A stretch of 64,000 nucleotides of DNA, taken from positions 1 to 64,000 of the forward strand of contig CAINOE010000213.1 of the NCBI GenBank assembly GCA_903851415.1. The letters are read 5' to 3'. Within the stretch, counting starts at the first letter, position 1. Each line of letters starts with the position of its first letter. This DNA comes from an uncultured Rhodopila sp. (GTDB lineage: Bacteria; Pseudomonadota; Alphaproteobacteria; Acetobacterales; Acetobacteraceae). The notes below the pieces were generated by a model. The model searched no databases and had not been told where the DNA came from. It was given only the letters and a program-made list of their open reading frames with translations. Position numbers and translations under genes: made by a program. This document shows positions 51,736-61,000 of this stretch, one piece after another.

Positions 51736-53103
51736 TCAATCGGCGTCTTTCGCCAGGTCGGTGGTTCTTGTTCTTGTCCGCAGCGTCACGAACTCCTCCG
51801 CCGCCGTCGGGTGAATCCCGATGGTCCGGTCGAAATCGGCTTTGGTGGCGCCCATGACGACGGCGATGGCGATGCCCTGGATGATCTCCGCCGCGTCCTC
51901 GCCCAGCATGTGCGCGCCGACAACTCTTTGAGTCTCCTTGTCCACCACCAGTTTCATCAGCGACCGCCGGTTGCGGCCGGACAGATTGTGCCGCATCGGC
52001 GTGAAACGGGCGGTGTAGATGTCCACCGCCCCCATCGCCGAGGCCTGGTCCTCCGACAATCCCACCGTGCCGATCGGCGGCGTGGTGAACACCGCCGAGG
52101 GAACGTTCCACAGCGGGATGGTGCGGGGCGCATTGCCGAACAGCGTGTCCGCCAGGGCATGCCCCTCGGCCGTTGCGACGGGCGTCAGGTTCACCCGGTC
52201 GGTCACGTCGCCCATCGCGTAGATATGCGGCTGCGTCGTGCGCAGATGCTCATCGACCCGCACGGCATCCTTCGCATTCAGCTCGACCCCGGCCTTGTCC
52301 AGCCCGAGGCCCTTTACGTTCGCCTTCCGCCCGGTGGCGAAGAACACCAGGTCCGCGTCGATCATTTCATTGTCGCCGAATGTCAGGATGCGGCGTTCTC
52401 CGTCGGCTTCGACTTTGTGCGGCAGGCAGCCGGGATGCAGGATGATTCCCTGCGCCGCCAGCGCCTCCACCAGCGCCTCGCGCACGTCCTGGTCGAAGCC
52501 GCGCAGCGGCAGCGGCTGGCGGTAGATCAGATGCACCTCCGCCCCCAGCGCCCGGAAGATCCCGGCGAACTCCACCGCAATGTAGCCGGAGCCAACCATC
52601 GCCACGCGGCGCGGCATCGTCTTCAGATAGAACGCATCGTCGGAAATGATCCCGAGTTCCGCGCCCGGGATGTTCGGACGCTCGGCATGCCCGCCGGTGG
52701 CGATGGCGATCCGCTCGGCGGTGATGCGCCTGCCGGCGACCTCCAGCGTATGCGGATCGACGAATACCGCGCGGCCGTCGAAGATCGTGGCGCCGGCGCC
52801 GGTGAGGAGCTTGCGGTAGACGCCCTCCAGCCGGGTGATCTCGCGGTCCTTGGCGGCGATCAGCTTGCCCCAGTCGTGCGGACCCTTGTGGATGGTCCAG
52901 CCGAAACCCGCGGCATCGTCGGCCCAGCCGCCATACTCGCCGGCCTGCACCAGCAGCTTCTTCGGCACGCAGCCGATGTTGACGCAGGTGCCGCCCCAGT
53001 GGCGTTCCTCGGCGATGCCGACACGGGCGCCGTGGCCGGCGGCAATCCGCGCGCATCGCACCCCGGCGGAACCGCCGCCGATGACGAACAGGTCGAAATC
53101 CAT
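51736..53103 (-). CDS. gor: Glutathione-disulfide reductase
   Basis: 455 aa flavoprotein reducing oxidised glutathione with NADPH. The FAD loop VIGGGSAGVRCARIAA, the redox disulfide GGTCVNIGCVPKK (Cys40/Cys45), the second nucleotide loop VGSGYIAVEFAGIFRALGAEVHLIYR, YAMGDVTDRVNLTPVA, and the C-terminal GIHPTAAEEFVTLR with the catalytic His are all present. The start at 53103 gives the usual N-terminus. It stands alone next to a decayed transporter gene. Confidence 0.95.
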   Translation of the reverse strand: MDFDLFVIGGGSAGVRCARIAAGHGARVGIAEERHWGGTCVNIGCVPKKLLVQAGEYGGWADDAAGFGWTIHKGPHDWGKLIAAKDREITRLEGVYRKLLTGAGATIFDGRAVFVDPHTLEVAGRRITAERIAIATGGHAERPNIPGAELGIISDDAFYLKTMPRRVAMVGSGYIAVEFAGIFRALGAEVHLIYRQPLPLRGFDQDVREALVEALAAQGIILHPGCLPHKVEADGERRILTFGDNEMIDADLVFFATGRKANVKGLGLDKAGVELNAKDAVRVDEHLRTTQPHIYAMGDVTDRVNLTPVATAEGHALADTLFGNAPRTIPLWNVPSAVFTTPPIGTVGLSEDQASAMGAVDIYTARFTPMRHNLSGRNRRSLMKLVVDKETQRVVGAHMLGEDAAEIIQGIAIAVVMGATKADFDRTIGIHPTAAEEFVTLRTRTRTTDLAKDAD

Positions 53104-53199
53104 GGCCGGGCATCCCTCGTTTGACCGCGCCAATGTGCGGCCCGGGCGGCGATGGCGCAAGATTGCCTGCATCCGTCATTTACGCGCCGCCGCGGCCGT

Positions 53200-53602
53200 T
53201 CAACGCCGATTTGACGCTGGTGGTGCTGGCCGGCTCGCTGACGATGTGGATGCGGTTCGCGGGCGCCATCGCCGCCGGCTGGATGGCAGATAGAATGGGG
53301 CGGCGGGCGCCGCTGATGATCTCGATCCAGGGCGCGTTCGCCGGGGCGATCTATGGCATCAACCCGGGCTACGCGAATGAACGTTTCCCGCCCGAAGTGA
53401 GGGCGGCGGCGTTCTGCTGCCATATCGGTGCGATAGCGGGTGGTCTGGCGCCGCCTGCGCTGTCTGGTTCGCCGTCGAGCGTCACGTGGGTTTCGTGATT
53501 CCGATGCTCATTGGCATGGTCGGAAGCTTGGTCAGCTTCGTTGCGACGCTATTCTTCAGCCCCGAAACGAAGGGCAAGGCGATGGTGGCCGATCCGACTT
53601 TG
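53200..53602 (+). pseudogene. Decayed MFS transporter (metabolite:H+ symporter type)
   Basis: Two frames hold pieces of one transporter. 53211-~53485 encodes VVLAGSLTMWMRFAGAIAAG, WMADRMGRRAPLMIS (the MFS loop motif) and GINPGYANERFPPEVRAAAF. 53486-53602 encodes IPMLIGMVGSLVSFVATLFF and SPETKGKAM (the classical end motif). N-terminal helices and intermediate parts are missing and the frame shifts near 53480. It is a remnant, probably of a sugar-acid or sialate-type porter. Confidence 0.75.
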
Positions 53603-53935
53603 GTTACTCTTGAGGAATGTCATTGGACGGGGCGGGGTTTCCGTTTCCGGCGTGGCTTGACCGGCACAGGCATGCGCTTGGGCGGCCAGGCCGCTGGCGC
53701 GGCCCGAGGAGCCGCCCGGGACGGACAACACAACAAGCCCGGGTGATGCCCGCATGCGCTCGCGTGTTAAAGTAGCCGTTTTTGCTTCCGACCGGATCGT
53801 ATCCCGAACCGCAAACGCCCGGGTCGGCCGCAATTAAGCGGTTTCACCCCGAAGTGATATCGGATATGCAGGAACCGGAGTTTCGACTCCGCCGGACTGG
53901 CTGTAGCGTCCGGCCGCCGACCACCGGGGGATTCC
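53603..53935. other. Gene-free interval upstream of the S33 peptidase
   Basis: About 330 bp. Frames on both strands are Arg/Gly-rich shadows. CCGGGGGATTCC lies ~10 nt before the next ATG and may serve as ribosome-binding site. No repeat recognised. Confidence 0.4.
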
Positions 53936-55501
53936 ATGCCACGCGATAAATACCTCATTATACAGGGTTTCTTGACGTCCGCTATTGTTGCGCCATTGAT
54001 ATGTCAGCCGTCGCCGTCATCCGCCCAAACCCCCGCTCCGTCTACTGCGTTGCAGTGGCAAGCCTGCAAGGACGCTGCTGGTTTCGATTGCGCCACGGCC
54101 CATCCGCCGCTCGATTACGCCGAACCGGACGGCAAAAAGATCGATCTGGCCGTCATCCGCCACGCCGCGACGGATCAGGCGAACCGCATCGGAACCTTGT
54201 TTTTCAACCCCGGAGGTCCCGGTGGCTCGGGCACGGAAGACCTGCCTCAGTTCCTTGATCTGTTCCCCGCCGCCGTGCGGGCCCGTTTCGACATCGTCAG
54301 TTGGGACCCGCGCGGTGTCGGGCAAAGTACTGCCATGCAGTGCTTCCCCACCCTGGCCGAGGAGGCCACGTTCTTCCAGGGCGTCCCGACCGACGCCTTC
54401 CCCGTCGGCTACGCCGAGCAGACCGCATGGTTTTCGCGCTTCGCGGAGTTCGCCGATATCTGCCTGAAGCAGAACGGGGCCTTGCTGTCGCATATGTCGA
54501 CAACCGATACCGCCCGCGACCTGGATTTACTGCGTGAGGCTGTCGGCGAGCCGAAAATCCACTATCTCGGCGCCTCGTACGGAACGTTCCTGGGCGCGGT
54601 CTACGCCAATCTGTTTCCCGACCGGGTTGGCGGCCTGATCCTCGACGGCAATCTCGACCCGGAAGTCTATACGAATTACGGCAACCCTGTTGCGACGGCC
54701 AGCGATGGCGTTCGTTTCGGCAGCTCCGAAAGCTCGGCGAAGTCCGTGGAGGCGATGCTCGACCAGTGCGGCCTGGCCGGCCCCGCGAAATGCGCGTTTT
54801 CTGCCGGGGATGCCGCGGGAACCCGGGCGAGATACGAGACATTGCTGAACCGGTTGAAGACCAGCCCGCAGACGTATAGCGGCGTTGTTTTCACCTATGC
54901 TCTGGTCGTGCAGACCATGCACAACCTGATGTTCACCACGCTGCCGGAAGGCAACTACCATGGCTGGCCTGCCGCGGCCAAACTGCTGAATGCGCTGTGG
55001 ACCCGCGATCCCGGCCCGCCGCCGGCACCCCCCGCGACAGCTCCCGGGGCACCGCCCCCGACAGGCAGCGCCCACCAGGGAGACGCCGTGGAATGCTCGG
55101 ACAGTCCCAATCCGCGCCCGCCCGAGGTGTTCCGCGCTCTGAGCCGCTCCGTCTATGCCAGTTACGGTCCGGGCGGACTTCCCGATCTGTGGAACGACGA
55201 ATCCTGCGCCAGTTGGCAGGCGACGGCCGCCGACGCATACACCGGGCCCTGGAACAAGCCGACTGCCAACCCGATCCTGGTCATCGGCAATACCAACGAC
55301 CCGTCCACGCCGTATCAGAATTCCGTATCGATGGCGCAAAAACTGGCCCGGGCGCGGCTGCTGACGGTGCAAGGCTATGGTCATACCGTGTGGCTGAACC
55401 CCAGCCGTTGCGCCAGCCAGTATGAGGCGGATTACCTGATCAACGGCACGTTGCCGCCCGAGGGCACGGTCTGCCAGCAGGATGCTTTCCCGTTTCAGTA
55501 G
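53936..55501 (+). CDS. Exported alpha/beta-hydrolase, tripeptidyl aminopeptidase-like (S33)
   Basis: 521 aa with a signal peptide (LTSAIVAPLICQPSPSSAQ). The order of motifs is that of the SlpD/SlpE/Tap family: TLFFNPGGPGGSGTEDL (oxyanion region), DIVSWDPRGVGQST, the nucleophile Ser in YLGASYGTFLGAVYANLFPDRVGGLILDGN, and a C-terminal TAP-like domain with ILVIGNTNDPSTPYQNS carrying the acid and GYGHTVW carrying the His. It should cleave N-terminal peptides or esters outside the cytoplasm. It stands alone. Confidence 0.92.
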   Translation: MPRDKYLIIQGFLTSAIVAPLICQPSPSSAQTPAPSTALQWQACKDAAGFDCATAHPPLDYAEPDGKKIDLAVIRHAATDQANRIGTLFFNPGGPGGSGTEDLPQFLDLFPAAVRARFDIVSWDPRGVGQSTAMQCFPTLAEEATFFQGVPTDAFPVGYAEQTAWFSRFAEFADICLKQNGALLSHMSTTDTARDLDLLREAVGEPKIHYLGASYGTFLGAVYANLFPDRVGGLILDGNLDPEVYTNYGNPVATASDGVRFGSSESSAKSVEAMLDQCGLAGPAKCAFSAGDAAGTRARYETLLNRLKTSPQTYSGVVFTYALVVQTMHNLMFTTLPEGNYHGWPAAAKLLNALWTRDPGPPPAPPATAPGAPPPTGSAHQGDAVECSDSPNPRPPEVFRALSRSVYASYGPGGLPDLWNDESCASWQATAADAYTGPWNKPTANPILVIGNTNDPSTPYQNSVSMAQKLARARLLTVQGYGHTVWLNPSRCASQYEADYLINGTLPPEGTVCQQDAFPFQ

Positions 55502-55542
55502 ATACCACGCGGTTGATGAGGGCGGCGCTTCCCGTACCCCGG

Positions 55543-55573
55543 TCATGGCCCGACTCGTCCGGGCCATGACGGA
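55543..55573. repeat. REP-like hairpin
   Basis: GTCATGGCCCGACTCGTCCG with GGCCATGACGG: a single-hairpin copy of the dispersed family, between the convergent peptidase and mtnA genes. Confidence 0.65.
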
Positions 55574-56662
55574 CTACCGCCGTTCCGGAAACAATCCCAG
55601 CAGCCCGTCCGCCGTCGCGTCACATCGCCCGCGCTCGGTGATCAGCCCGGTCACCAGCCGCGCCGGGGTCACATCGAACGCCGGGTTGGCCGCGGGGCTG
55701 TCCGCCGACACCACCCGCATCGTCGCGATCGTGCCATCCGCCAGCCGCCCGGTCATGTCGGTCACCTCGGCCTGCGAGCGTTCCTCGATCGGGATTTCTG
55801 CCACGCCGTCCGACACCGTCCAGTCGATCGTCGAGGATGGCAGCGCCACCCAGAACGGCACGCCATTGTCGCGCGCGGCCAGCGCCTTGAGGTAGGTGCC
55901 GATTTTGTTGGCGGCATCGCCGGTGCGGGTGACCCTGTCGGCGCCGACGATGATCAGGTCCACCTGATCGTGCTGCATCAGATGCCCGCCGGCATTGTCC
56001 GCCACCACCGTATGAGGCACCCCGTGTTTGCCGAGTTCCCACGCGGTCAGCGCGGCGCCCTGGTTGCGCGGGCGCGTTTCGTCCACCCAGACATGCACGT
56101 CGATCCCGGCGTTGAACGCGGCGTATATCGGCGACAATGCCGTGCCCCAGTCCACCGCGGCCAGCCAGCCGGCGTTGCAGTGGGTCAGGACGTTCACCGC
56201 GCGTCCCGGCCGCACGGCCGCCTCGATCAGCGGAAGCCCGTGGCGGCCGAGGGTTTCGTTCTGCGCGGCGTCCTCGTCGGCGATCAGCCCGGCTTCGTCA
56301 TACGCGACGGCAACCCGTTCGGCAGCCGGGGTGTTGCGCAACCGGGTCAGCATCCGGTCCAGCGCCCAGCGCAGGTTGATCGCCGTCGGCCGGGTCGCGT
56401 TCAGCAGCGCCGCGTCGCGCTCCATCGCATCGGTCGAGGCGTCCGCCCGCAGCGCGAGGCACAGCCCGTAGGCGGCGACCGCGCCGATCAGCGGGGCGCC
56501 GCGGATCTGCATCGAGCGGATCGCGTGCGCGGCGTCATCCCGCGTGGTCAGGCGCAGGATCTCCAGCGCCCAGGGCAGCTTCGTCTGGTCGATGACGTGG
56601 ACGGACCAGCGGTCATCCGCGTCGAGCCAGACGCTGCGGTAGGCCTGGCCGTCGATCTTCAT
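55574..56662 (-). CDS. mtnA: S-methyl-5-thioribose-1-phosphate isomerase
   Basis: 362 aa enzyme of methionine salvage, turning methylthioribose-1-phosphate into the ribulose form. DQTKLPWALEILRL, AIRSMQIRGAPLIGAVAAYG, NLRWALDRM, the catalytic Cys in VLTHCNAGWLA, VWVDETRPRNQGAALTAWEL and IIVGADRVTRTGDAANKIGTY with the catalytic Asp match the family. The start overlaps the UPF0262 stop (ATGA). No other mtn genes are in the window. Confidence 0.96.
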   Translation of the reverse strand: MKIDGQAYRSVWLDADDRWSVHVIDQTKLPWALEILRLTTRDDAAHAIRSMQIRGAPLIGAVAAYGLCLALRADASTDAMERDAALLNATRPTAINLRWALDRMLTRLRNTPAAERVAVAYDEAGLIADEDAAQNETLGRHGLPLIEAAVRPGRAVNVLTHCNAGWLAAVDWGTALSPIYAAFNAGIDVHVWVDETRPRNQGAALTAWELGKHGVPHTVVADNAGGHLMQHDQVDLIIVGADRVTRTGDAANKIGTYLKALAARDNGVPFWVALPSSTIDWTVSDGVAEIPIEERSQAEVTDMTGRLADGTIATMRVVSADSPAANPAFDVTPARLVTGLITERGRCDATADGLLGLFPERR

Positions 56663-57159
56663 CGCGAGGAAACCCTTTGGTGCAACACGCAGACCAGGGT
56701 GAACAGGCGGCGGGCGGTGTCGAAATCGATGTCGATCTTGCCGGCCAGCCGTTGCGTCATCAGTTCCGCGCCCTCGTTATGCAGGCCCCGGCGGCCCATG
56801 TCGATGGCCTGGATGCGCTGCTCGCGGCCTTCCTCGACCGCCTTGATGTGGCTGTCCACCAGCATCTGGTAGTCCTTCACCAGCCGGCGGAACGGGCCGA
56901 GCGCCAGGCCGACGGCGGTCAGCGGTTCGCCGTTGATGTCGCGCACGTCGAAGATCAGCCGCCCCTCCAGGATCGACAGGTGCAAGGAGTAGGGCCCCGG
57001 ATCAGCCGTCCCGATCAGCGGCGCGAAATGATTCGCCGCCGCCAGATCGGCGACCGCCTGCTCGCGGTCCGCCTCGATGTACGGGGACAGGTTGGCGGGC
57101 GATTCCCCATCAAGGATAACGCGGTGCAGCCGGGCGGCGGGGACGGCGGTATCGTTCAT
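56659..57159 (-). CDS. UPF0262 family protein
   Basis: 166 aa from the ATG at 57159. LHRVILDGESPANLSPYIEADREQAVADLAAANHF is split here as RVILDGESPANLSP and EADREQAVADLAAANHF; GPYSLHLSILEGRLIFDVRD, PFRRLVKDYQMLVDSHIKAV, RIQAIDMGRRGLHNEGAELM and the end DTARRLFTLVCVLHQR are characteristic of UPF0262, found almost only in alphaproteobacteria. Function unknown. It lies between DUF983 and mtnA with four-base overlaps on both sides, so the three genes form one operon. Confidence 0.93.
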   Translation of the reverse strand: MNDTAVPAARLHRVILDGESPANLSPYIEADREQAVADLAAANHFAPLIGTADPGPYSLHLSILEGRLIFDVRDINGEPLTAVGLALGPFRRLVKDYQMLVDSHIKAVEEGREQRIQAIDMGRRGLHNEGAELMTQRLAGKIDIDFDTARRLFTLVCVLHQRVSSR

Positions 57160-57575
57160 GGCGCGTCTATGTCGGTCTTGAGTATGTTGAGGTTGAGCAT
57201 GAGCCCCACCGTGCCGCCCTTCACAGGGCGGAGCAAGCCAAGCGCGACAAAAAACGTCAGGGGGACGAAGATCGCCATCATCAGCCAGACCGGCGGCTCG
57301 TTCATGCGGTCGACGACGAACATCAGCGGCACGACGATGTGGCCGGTGATCAGGATGACGAAATAGGGCGGCGCATCGTCCGCGCGGGCCAGGCCGAGCG
57401 GGGCGCCGCACTTGGCGCATGCGGTTTTGACTCGGAGGAACCCGTTGAAAAGATGGGTCTTCCCGCAAGCCGGGCAAAGTCCGAGCAAACCGCGGCCGAT
57501 GGCGGTCAACACGGGCGGGTGAGGCCAGGAATTCGGTGCGGCAGTCCGGGCGGGCTGCCAGCGTATCGGGTCCAT
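57156..57575 (-). CDS. DUF983 membrane protein with zinc-ribbon-like cysteines
   Basis: 139 aa. GLCPACGKTHLFNGFLRVK and CAKCGAPLG give a CxxC...CxxC pattern for a metal; two hydrophobic helices follow (YFVILITGHIVVPLMFVV and VWLMMAIFVPLTFFVALGLL). This is the DUF983 family of alphaproteobacteria, often near cytochrome oxidase genes, though not here. First gene of the DUF983-UPF0262-mtnA operon. Confidence 0.92.
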   Translation of the reverse strand: MDPIRWQPARTAAPNSWPHPPVLTAIGRGLLGLCPACGKTHLFNGFLRVKTACAKCGAPLGLARADDAPPYFVILITGHIVVPLMFVVDRMNEPPVWLMMAIFVPLTFFVALGLLRPVKGGTVGLMLNLNILKTDIDAP

Positions 57576-57816
57576 AATGTGATCCTTTGCACGCTACGGT
57601 GGCCGTTCGCCGCGCGAGCGTCAATTTCATTCGTCAGGATAGGCACGGGTTTTCCGAAAGGCCATATTGGTGCGTGAGGTCCCGGCCGCCAGGACCGCAC
57701 CGGCGCGATGTATCCCGGGCGATCGGTCGAGGTCGGGCCGACTGATCAGGGCTTTCGCATCCCGCCCATCCCCGCACGAGCGCCCGGCCCGCGCCGTGGC
57801 CTGCCACTATCCGGTG
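57576..57816. other. Gene-free interval upstream of the MITE-like element
   Basis: About 240 bp between the divergent DUF983 and ABC exporter genes. It should carry the DUF983 promoter. I see no gene or clear motif. Confidence 0.35.
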
Positions 57817-57991
57817 TCATACCGACCGGCGATGATGTTGACTCTTCGGCTGCGCCGCCCCGTCATGCCGGCGCAGGTCGGCATCCACGCCTTTTGCTCG
57901 TGCCAACAAAGGCGTGGATGGCGGGCCTGCGCCCGCCACGACGGCGGAGGCGACCGCGCCGACAGGTCAATGTCAATGCCGGTTGGTGTTA
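57817..57991. repeat. MITE-like palindromic element, copy 2
   Basis: 175 bp with terminal repeats TCATACCGACCGGC and, at the other end, the complement of TAACACCAACCGGCATTGAC. The interior has the same hairpin (GCATCCACGCCTTTTG against CAAAGGCGTGGATGGC) and the arms are swapped relative to 571-746, so it is in opposite orientation. It ends ~53 bp before the ABC exporter start and so lies in its promoter region. Confidence 0.75.
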
Positions 57992-58044
57992 AGGTGGGCC
58001 CGCCGCCTATCGACGTGCGGCGTCCGGTGCGGCAGCATCGCCCG

Positions 58045-61000
58045 ATGCATTTCGATCTGAAGCTTTGGCGCATGACCGCCGGCCTGCGCGGCCGCATCGC
58101 CGTGTCCGCCGCGCTCGGACTGCTCGCGCTGGCGGTGGGAATCGCGCGCTTCGCCTTTCTCGGCCAGTTCCTCGCAGGCGTGTTTCGCGGCGAGACCCTG
58201 GTCCTGCCGCTGCTGGCCGCGGCCGCCGCGATCCTGCTGCGCGCCTGGCTGGACCACCGCCGCACGATGATCGCCAACCGCACGGCCGCGCGGGTGCAGC
58301 AGAGCCTCCGAGGCAGGCTGTTCGACACGATCGTCGCCCTCGGCCCCGCCTGGTTCGGCGCGGAGCGCACCGGCGGCGTGATGCTGTCGATGGTCGACGG
58401 CGTCGAGCAGCTTCAGCCCTTCTTCGGCCAATACTTGCCGCAGGTGACAATTGCCGTCTGCGCGCCCTTTGCGATCTTCGCCTTCATCGCCTGGTGGGAC
58501 ATGCCGATCGGCTTGGTCATGCTGGCCGCCGCGCTGTTCACCCTGATTCTGCCGGCGACCGTGCACCGCAAGACCGCCCGCGCCTCGCGCGAGCGCCAAT
58601 CGGCGTTCAAGTCGTTCGGCGAGGAGTTCCTCGATGCCGTGCAGGGGCTGCCGACGCTGAAGGCGTTCGGGCAGAGCGCCGCCTATGGCCGCATGCTGGC
58701 CGGCAAGGCCCGCGCGCTGTCCGACAGCACGTTCTGGGCGCTGTCGCTGAACGTGCTGACCCGAGGCTTCACCGACCTCGGCACCGCGTTCGGCTCCGCC
58801 GCCGCGCTGGCACTCGGCGCCTGGCGGGTCCGCCACGGCGAGATGAGCATCGAGGCGCTGCTGATCGTCCTGATGGCCGGCACCGAAATATTCCGCCCGT
58901 TGCGCGACTTGCGCGCCGTGCTGCATCAGGGCCTGACCGGGCAGGCGGCGGCGAACGGCATCAATGCCCTGCTGGACTCCGAAGCGCCGCAACCGGGCGG
59001 CACGCGCAGCGAGGCGCTGACACCGGAGATCGTGTTCGACAACGTCGCCTTCGCCTATCCCGGCGGGCGGCGGCCGGCTCATGCCGGCTTGTCTTTCCGC
59101 GCCGGCGCGGGCGAGCGCGTCGGGATCGTCGGTCCCAGCGGCTCCGGCAAGTCCACCATCGTGCGGCTGCTGTCGCGCCTGCATGAAGCGCAGGGCGGCA
59201 CGATCCGCATCGGCGGGCGCGACCTCGCGACGCTGGACCCGGCGCAGGTGCGCGACATGATCGCGGTGGTCTCGCAGGACACCTACCTGTTCCACGGCAC
59301 GGTGGAGGACAATCTGCGGCTCGGCCGCCCGGACGCGACGCAAGCCGAGCTGATCGCCGCCGCCACAGTGGCCAACGCGCATGGTTTTATCTCGGCACTG
59401 CCGCTGGGGTATCGAACCGTGATCGGCGAGCGCGGCACGCAGTTGTCCGGCGGCCAGCGGCAGCGTCTCGCCATTGCCCGCGCCGTGCTGCGCGACTCGC
59501 CGATACTGGTGCTGGATGAGGCGCTGTCCTCGGTGGACGCCGAAAACGAGGCCGTCATACAGCAGGCGCTCGACCGCCTGACCGTCGGCCGCACCACGCT
59601 GATACTGGCGCACCGGCTGTCCAGCGTCATCGGCGCGGACCGGATCCTGGTGCTCGGCAGCGGCGGCGTGGCGCAGTCCGGCACGCACCGCGAGATGATC
59701 GCAGTGCCCGGGCCGTACCGCGACCTGATGGGGCCGCAATTGACCGGCGGCGACGAGGTGTTCGCGGCCGCGGCCACTGCCGAACCGGCCGGTGCGGAGT
59801 CGCCCGCCGCCGGGGCGGCCGTGAGCAGCCTGGCCGAGGATGCCGCGCATGTCGGCTGGCCGCAGACGATCCGGACGCTGCTGGGCGTGGTGCGGCCGTA
59901 TCGCGCGCAACTGGCGATCACCGTGCTGACCGGCATCGGCCGCGCCGCGGCCTTCATCGGGGTCAGCGTCCTCGGCGCGCTGGTGCTTGGCGCCGTCCGC
60001 AACGGCACGCCCATCGGCGTGCTGGTAGCCGCGCTGATGATCACCGCGCCGCTGGCGGGACTGCTGCACTGGCTGGAGTCGTGGATCGCTCACGCCATGG
60101 CCTATGCGCTGCTGGCGGACCTGCGCATCGACCTGTTCCGCAAGCTGGACGCCCTGGCGCCGGCCTATCTGCTGCGCCGGCGCTCCGGCGACCTGGTGGC
60201 GCTGGCGACGCAGGACGTGGAAACCGTGGAGTATTTCTTCGCCCACACCATCGCCCCGGCGATTGTCGCGGTGCTGGTGCCGCTGGCGGTGATCGTCACG
60301 CTGGCCTGGTTCGCCTGGCCGCTGGCTTTGGTGCTGGCGCCGTTCCTGCTGTATGCGGGCGCCTCCCCGGTGCTCGGGCGGCAGCGCATCGATCGGCTCG
60401 GCTCCGCCGCGCGCGAGGCGCTCGGCCTTATCGGCGCCTATGCGACGGAGACCATCCAGGGGTTGGCGGAACTGGTCATGTTCGGCGCCACCTTGCGGCG
60501 GCGCGACGGCTTCATGGCGGCGGTGCGGGCGTACCAGGACCTGAGGCTGTCGTTGCTGGACGATCTGTCGTTCCAGGCGGCGATGCTGGATGCGGTGACC
60601 GGGCTTGGCGGGCTTGCGGTGGCGGCGCTCGGGGCTGTGCTGGTGACGCAGGGCGCGATCGCTCCGGCGATGCTGCCGCTGCTGGTGCTGATCTCGGTCG
60701 CGGCGTTCCTGCCGGTTTCCGAGATCGCCCAGGTCGGGCGGCAACTGGCGGACACCATCGCCTCCACAAGGCGGCTGCATGTGGTGCACGCGGAGCCGGT
60801 GCTGATCACCGATGGCCCGCTGCAGCCGGCGTCGCCGCGGGGCGGATCGGGCGTGCGGTTCGAGGATGCCGGCTTCACCTATCCCGGCCGGACGGAGCCG
60901 GCGGTGGCGCATCTGACGTTCGACGTGCCGCCGGGGGCGACGGTTGCGCTTGTCGGCCCGTCCGGGGCGGGCAAGACCACGGTCGCCAACCTGCTGCTGC

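Noticed and set aside
57667..58044. N-terminal extension of the ABC exporter
   Set aside because: It runs through the second MITE-like copy and has no family similarity.
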